Source of the DNA: Rugalucina vietnamica | Taxonomy: Eukaryota; Mollusca; Bivalvia; Lucinida; Lucinidae | DNA length: 64,000 nt | Assembly: GCA_964017185.1 (NCBI GenBank) | Contig: OZ024874.1 | Span: 14,999,957-15,063,956, forward strand | Direction of reading: 5' to 3' | Part shown: one piece after another, positions 60,801 to 64,000 of the stretch | Layout: every line of letters begins with the position of its first letter | How positions within the stretch are numbered: the stretch's first letter is position 1 | The notes under the pieces: model-generated | Database searches by the model: none | What the model was told of the DNA's origin: nothing | Seen by the model: only the letters and a program-made list of their open reading frames with translations | Position numbers and translations under genes: made by a program

Positions 60801-61337
60801 ATTGAAAAAAGAGTCTGAGAAATTGAAAAAGTCACATTTTGGGCAAATCCATGTACAGTTTGAGTTTTGCATCGTTTCATACTCTGAGTCTGACATAAAA
60901 GAACAGTTATTGTGCACCCACATTTCACATTTGTCACACTGGACAGCCTTATGGGAATTCAAAACAGCACCACTGCATAGGCTGCACTCAGCTTTGCAGT
61001 TTGAACTATACCAAGAATCATTACCCGACTCAATCTTTTGTAACTCAACGGGACCAAGATTTACGCAAGACGCATGGAAGCGTTTCTCGCAATCTTCACA
61101 TTTAACTGCTTTCTCGGCCGCCTTACAATACTTCTTGCACGTGCGGCACTGGAACCTGGGGCCTGGGTTCATTTCTATATCTCCAGCCAAAATAATAAGA
61201 ATCAACAAGCTTGTTCCCTTTGAAGGACTGAAACTGCGTAATCCTTCGGAGCCTCTTCGGTTACCAATTTTCCTTGCTCTTCCATGCTCTTCCAAAAATG
61301 CTAAAATGTTACCAGCGGCTCTCTTGCTGTTGCTCAC
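57831..61337 (-). CDS. CR1-like LINE polyprotein: 2A-like motif, PHD fingers, endonuclease, reverse transcriptase
   Basis: 1168 residues, no internal stop. Residues 1-52 are basic then hydrophobic (SLLILIILAG). The 2A-like GDIEMNPGP is at 52-60. Two Cys/His fingers of PHD type follow: ~64-118 (CRTC ... CEDC ... HASC) and ~118-168 (CSLC ... CDKC ... HNNC ... CPKC). The APE endonuclease starts ~215 (SSININSIRGKK, QETKI at 247, WYRPP, LGDFNF, SDHDIVSG). RT shows FKKGDRSLARNYRPVSLT, LILDFEKAFDT, SGVPQGTVLGPLLFSLYIND and FADDC at ~896. The C-terminal part has LVRPVLEYGSSVWDPHT. The enzyme nicks target DNA and primes reverse transcription there. FDTPPH replaces the common FDTVPH; otherwise all landmark residues are there, so recent activity is plausible. 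Confidence 0.9.
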   Translation of the reverse strand: MSNSKRAAGNILAFLEEHGRARKIGNRRGSEGLRSFSPSKGTSLLILIILAGDIEMNPGPRFQCRTCKKYCKAAEKAVKCEDCEKRFHASCVNLGPVELQKIESGNDSWYSSNCKAECSLCSGAVLNSHKAVQCDKCEMWVHNNCSFMSDSEYETMQNSNCTWICPKCDFFNFSDSFFNEQFNLESENRFDLLARGHETKSTETLNSKNSFISGLKFSSININSIRGKKLELLAFIDFQQSQILAIQETKIDNSILTSELFPESFPYSVYRKDRTLNGGGVMLLVHKDIPHMPLTELDNDSESVWVKLFVNKKTHFVASWYRPPVDGHLPVSDNGNDLLNSLEKFDNLFREQLDKIKNINKGNKPPLIHVLGDFNFRDIVWPDRLSKFGSSLSQTEGQILIDIMNDHGLEQLVNFPTRERNTLDLILTSLPGQFVDIHSPDKLSDHDIVSGTLKIAIPPIKKPRRKVYRYQKGDYESMRAETLKFAKERYFNGYSNTRSVQENFNLITSFIQESADKHIPSKTSRSVSSVPWITPEIRRKIRRKNATHAKAKKTGSAKFRSKFESLRKEIKADIRKQHDLYVNNLVGDVKANPRDFYRYINSQKKDTQGIPPLKKRNGSGIAQSEFEKAEEFNGQFSDVFTKSEYKQVPLMDRSAPFMHDIVVTKEGVIKLLKGLNPSKALGPDELHPRVLKELAMELGPVFAHLFQQSIDTGEIPKEWSLANICPLFKKGDRSLARNYRPVSLTCIPCKLLEHIVCSNIMAHLDEHELLSDRQHAFRKWHSCETQLTTVINDWAKILDKKGQVDTLILDFEKAFDTPPHELLKSKLFSYGIGGTTLNWINAFLCFRQQRVVVNGIKSDWAPVVSGVPQGTVLGPLLFSLYINDISADIESEIRLFADDCVCYREIKNEEDTLKLQRDIDRLGSWDRKWGMRFQPVKCNMMQLTNKRSSKIQANYTLEGTLLENVESIKYLGVTITNDLKWNTHISNVCTKANRTLGFLRRNLYSCPPDVKEAAYKGLVRPVLEYGSSVWDPHTHGLQEELEKVQNRAARFVTGNYVFETGSMTGILGQLKWESLKKRRKDSRLILLYKGLKGKARIPTDDLIPKNRRCRNQHSLAFQIPSASKEAYKSSFFPQTIRDWNDLPDSLVSSAEMSDDCVSKFASLVRPRD
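61158..61184 (-). other. 2A-like ribosome-skipping motif in the LINE ORF
   Basis: Encodes GDIEMNPGP, fitting D-[VI]-E-x-N-P-G-P, after a hydrophobic run as in known 2A peptides. It would release a ~59-residue leader from the PHD-EN-RT protein. 2A motifs at the N-terminus of non-LTR elements have been reported in other invertebrates. Confidence 0.75.
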
Positions 61338-61344
61338 AATAAAG

Positions 61345-62450
61345 TAGTAATGCCAGAAAAAAAAGTCACAAGAAAACGGTTTGAAGGGTCTGTAAGAATA
61401 TATAAGAATATATTATGCCACGTAATGGCTTACGACCGAGTGTTTACAGTTTCAAAACGCGACATTAAATGAAGCTTCTTTACTTATATATGTTCACATG
61501 TTTTATATGAAATGTAAATATAGACTTTATTGTCTACGCGCCAGCGCGTAGACTACTCTAATGTTTGTGATTGACCTACTTAAAAGACAATTCATACACC
61601 TCTCTACAACTGCAACTGCACGTTTGAGTCTAGTGGCTTGACCATCGTGTTAGTAGGATTCCGGGTCGTTTCGCCAAGGACCGTGTAAACACCCAAAACA
61701 CCCATCCCTTTGGTTGGTAACATTTGTACCAATGGTGCAGTAGGTACCGCAAATTGTTAATTTCTAGGAACTGGTGCATGATTGCATTCTATCTAAGCAA
61801 CAACGGAATAAAATGAACCGACGGTACTGTGACGCTAAATGGTCAGGTATGTAAGCTTTGACCGCGCCCCACCTGCCGTGTAGCCAATTACATTCTATCC
61901 AAGCCAAACGGAATGAAAGGTATGAATGCTTTGACCGCGCAGCGTTTTATTTTTGTTCAGGCACATGAACCACGATGAAATGCGAGTACGTCAGATTTTT
62001 TGACAATCTAGTTTATATATGCGAAGCGTAGACCAAGCTTTTTGTTAAAGCTTATACTTGGTAAAAGAATAACAAAGCCGAAATCAAACCAGGAAGTAAA
62101 TTTGCAAATAGGTCACCTTTTAGGGCATCGGTATTTTCATGATTTAGGAGAGGATATTAACCGGCTGTCTTTTCTGCTGTTATGGACCCTGATTTCGTGT
62201 CATTTTTCTTACTTTCAGATCGGAGAAAATATATATGATATGGTGAATAACTAGAAGACTAGACACTTTGTGTATCAATTATCATTAGATTTTCCAATGC
62301 AAATCGAAACGAAATTAAATGGTAAGTTTTTATTTGTATTAGTTTCAGTTTGTAGCGTTACGATAACTCTGAAAAGTCAAGTCTTTGTGCTTTCTTTAAG
62401 CATAACGAGCTGCTCCTTTGTTGATATAACAGAACCACTTTAACCACTTA
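61345..62450. other. Intergenic stretch with short palindrome and direct repeat
   Basis: A 22-bp palindrome GTCTACGCGCCAGCGCGTAG occurs at 61531-61552, with GCGAAGCGTAGACC at 62021. A direct repeat GCATTCTATCTAAGCAA / ACATTCTATCCAAGCCA plus GCTTTGACCGCGC occurs at about 61783-61870 and 61890-61945. No gene was seen. Confidence 0.4.
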
Positions 62451-62454
62451 TGTG

Positions 62455-64000
62455 CAGTCTATTCCCAAAACTCTGTTGGTATGTCGAAATCTTTCATGAA
62501 GGCTGCGAGTGTTTGTAGCGTTTCTTCAGAGCGCTTTCCCTGATGTAGTTCACCACAGAAAACTTTCTTTGGAAGTCGCTCATCGTGCATTCTTATACAT
62601 GATTATGCTCTGTCTTTAAGACCGATGCTTCGCTTTCCTCAGAACATGTGTATCTGGAATTTTGTCTTACCACTAGATTTTAACAGCTTTCTCAAACAGC
62701 GTAAGTATAAATGATTAAGTATCATTGCATGACGTTGGTAACCTGTCCAAGTCTCGCATGCACATCACGGTTGGCAGTACCACATCAATTTAGACGTTTA
62801 GCAAGCTAAAGGGGCGGAGGAGCTGACTAAAAAGTATTGATGATATCATTTGTGTCTGTGTTGGTGACATTGATGCCACCTCGAACGCTCCTTCATTCTA
62901 AACATGTGACTGCATCCTATATTGAACTTGACGCACCACTGCTATGCATCTGGGTGGACAGCCAAACTTATCTATGAGTTTTCAGAGTACATCACGAATG
63001 CTTTGGCGAGGTAGATAAGTTACGTAAAAACTCTGTTCTTGGCATTTTATTTGGTCGTTATGCTGTGAAGATCGTATCGATTATCCCTCTGTCTTTCTCG
63101 AATCCACGTTGACTAGCTAAATCCAGTCTGATCAAGATTAAAAAAACTGAAGAAAAGAAACGCCTTTGTGGTCGTCACAGACTTCCGCTTGTATAGGTGA
63201 ATGATGGATGCATCCTTAAATTATTGTGGGATAGCTTCCCTCCTCCACATACTGTGAAACAGTTCTGTAAGTTTCTCTCCTATGGGAGGCCCCCAGATAT
63301 AAAGACCTTGACATAAATGCATTTACATCTGGAGCATAGTCAGACTGCGTGTCTTGTTTCAATGACAGCTGGAAATTCACCAAGCAGAACATTGCACTCT
63401 GGGAATCTGTTGATAGCATCGTCATAATATTTGATGGGCGATTGAACACATCGCTGAAGTGTTCTGACCACCTTTCCCATAGCATCTTTACCCGAGTGTT
63501 TCCATAAGCACTGAACAATGTGGCGGCTTCCCTACTCTTTTGGTAAATGGTATCCAATGCACTTTGCACTTTCTTCATGTTCTTTCTGTTCACAAAAGAC
63601 TGAAAATGTTCTGTTTCACCCCTCAGCCAAACATACTGCGTGTCCCTGCGTGTCCCTGAGCTTGATATGGACTGTCTAACAAATATTGATGTAGGCTGTC
63701 CACATGGATACTGAGATAGTATCATCTTGATGTACCATGCGCAATTTGTGTGCGAGTTTTTGAAGGAGCCTCTGAATTTCGTCATTATTCTCGTCAAACA
63801 AGTCTTTATATGTGCGAGATAAATGTCCTTGTCTGTATGGTGTATTGCTGATATAACATTGTCTGTAATCATAACTTATCTTTCACCTCATTTAGGTGTA
63901 TAGACACTGAGGATTATTGCGATGTTTGTCGTCCAAGGGAAGTCTCTGTGTAATATGGTGTCATTGATGCCTTTTCGGCTGTCCTGACAGGTTACCAACA
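62455..64000 (-). pseudogene. Degraded RTE-like LINE, reverse orientation, runs off the window
   Basis: Minus-strand pieces in element order: an endonuclease part (ILSVYTP near 63900; ITDNVISAIHHTDKDIYL), then the block 63872-63216 with MKKVQSALDTIYQKSREAAT, LFSAYGNTR and WERWSEHFSDVFNRPS, and a C-terminal piece near 62500-62580 (KVFCGELHQGKRSEET). A central part of the RT is missing or scrambled. Same family as 56668-57725. Confidence 0.7.

Larger units (their letters stand above)
57751..61337 (-). mobile_element. CR1-like non-LTR retrotransposon, full-length ORF and microsatellite tail
   Basis: On the minus strand, an open frame of 1168 codons (61337 to 57831) is followed by a short 3' end, GTCACCAGTAAAC, and a tail of ATTCAG repeats (57751-57773). 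Such 3' tails mark CR1-group elements. The 5' end cannot be fixed; 5'UTR continues beyond 61337. Confidence 0.85.

Noticed and set aside
60802-61347. 181-codon plus-strand frame
   Set aside because: Antisense of the LINE open frame.

Overview
The window is eukaryotic, intron-rich and very repeat-dense. Codon-bearing blocks are short (15 to 390 nt), bounded by AG/GT splice signals, and separated by introns packed with mobile elements. Repeats with an AGCTCACCTGAGCC-type palindromic start, the foldback MITEs, tRNA-derived SINEs and CR1-like LINEs suggest a mollusc, most likely a bivalve. That is an inference from repeat style and AT-rich introns; no species marker was seen.

Three host genes can be assembled by hand with consistent splice phases. 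(1) The 3' part of an IBTK-like gene (inhibitor of Bruton tyrosine kinase) on the plus strand, seven exons from 138 to the stop at 22449-22451. (2) A plus-strand gene of ten exons (29595-43928, 389 codons plus stop) for a charged coiled-coil protein ending in an atypical SH3 domain, similar in layout to F-BAR/SH3 proteins. (3) A minus-strand gene of seventeen exons (55345 down to 44379, 924 codons plus stop, with microexons of 21 and 15 nt) for a protein with two cyclic-nucleotide-binding (CNB) folds. Both CNB folds appear to lack the phosphate-binding arginine. Genes 2 and 3 converge, with stop codons about 450 bp apart.

Layout: 1-4.5 kb, IBTK exons with a Tc1/mariner-like MITE and a SINE. 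4.6-18.7 kb, a four-level nest of transposons inside one IBTK intron: repeat A, invaded by repeat B and by a 10.35-kb terminal-inverted-repeat element, which is itself invaded by a non-autonomous LTR retrotransposon with 933-bp LTRs. 19-24 kb, the last IBTK exons and 3'UTR. 24-29.6 kb, intergenic repeats (SINEs, foldback MITEs, a reverse A copy). 29.6-44 kb, the SH3 gene, carrying a deleted CR1-like LINE and a 106-bp array that copies the exon-2 splice acceptor. 44-55.4 kb, the CNB gene. 55.4-64 kb, intergenic: an inverted partial copy of a CNB-gene exon, degraded RTE-like LINE pieces, and an intact 1168-codon CR1-like LINE with two PHD-type fingers, an endonuclease, an RT and a 2A-like GDIEMNPGP motif.

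The three host genes show no obvious shared pathway. The points of most interest are the decoy-acceptor array, the arginine-less CNB pair with microexons and a candidate poison exon, the nested 10-kb element, a class of unrelated palindromes that share one architecture, and foldback MITEs that sit beside exons.
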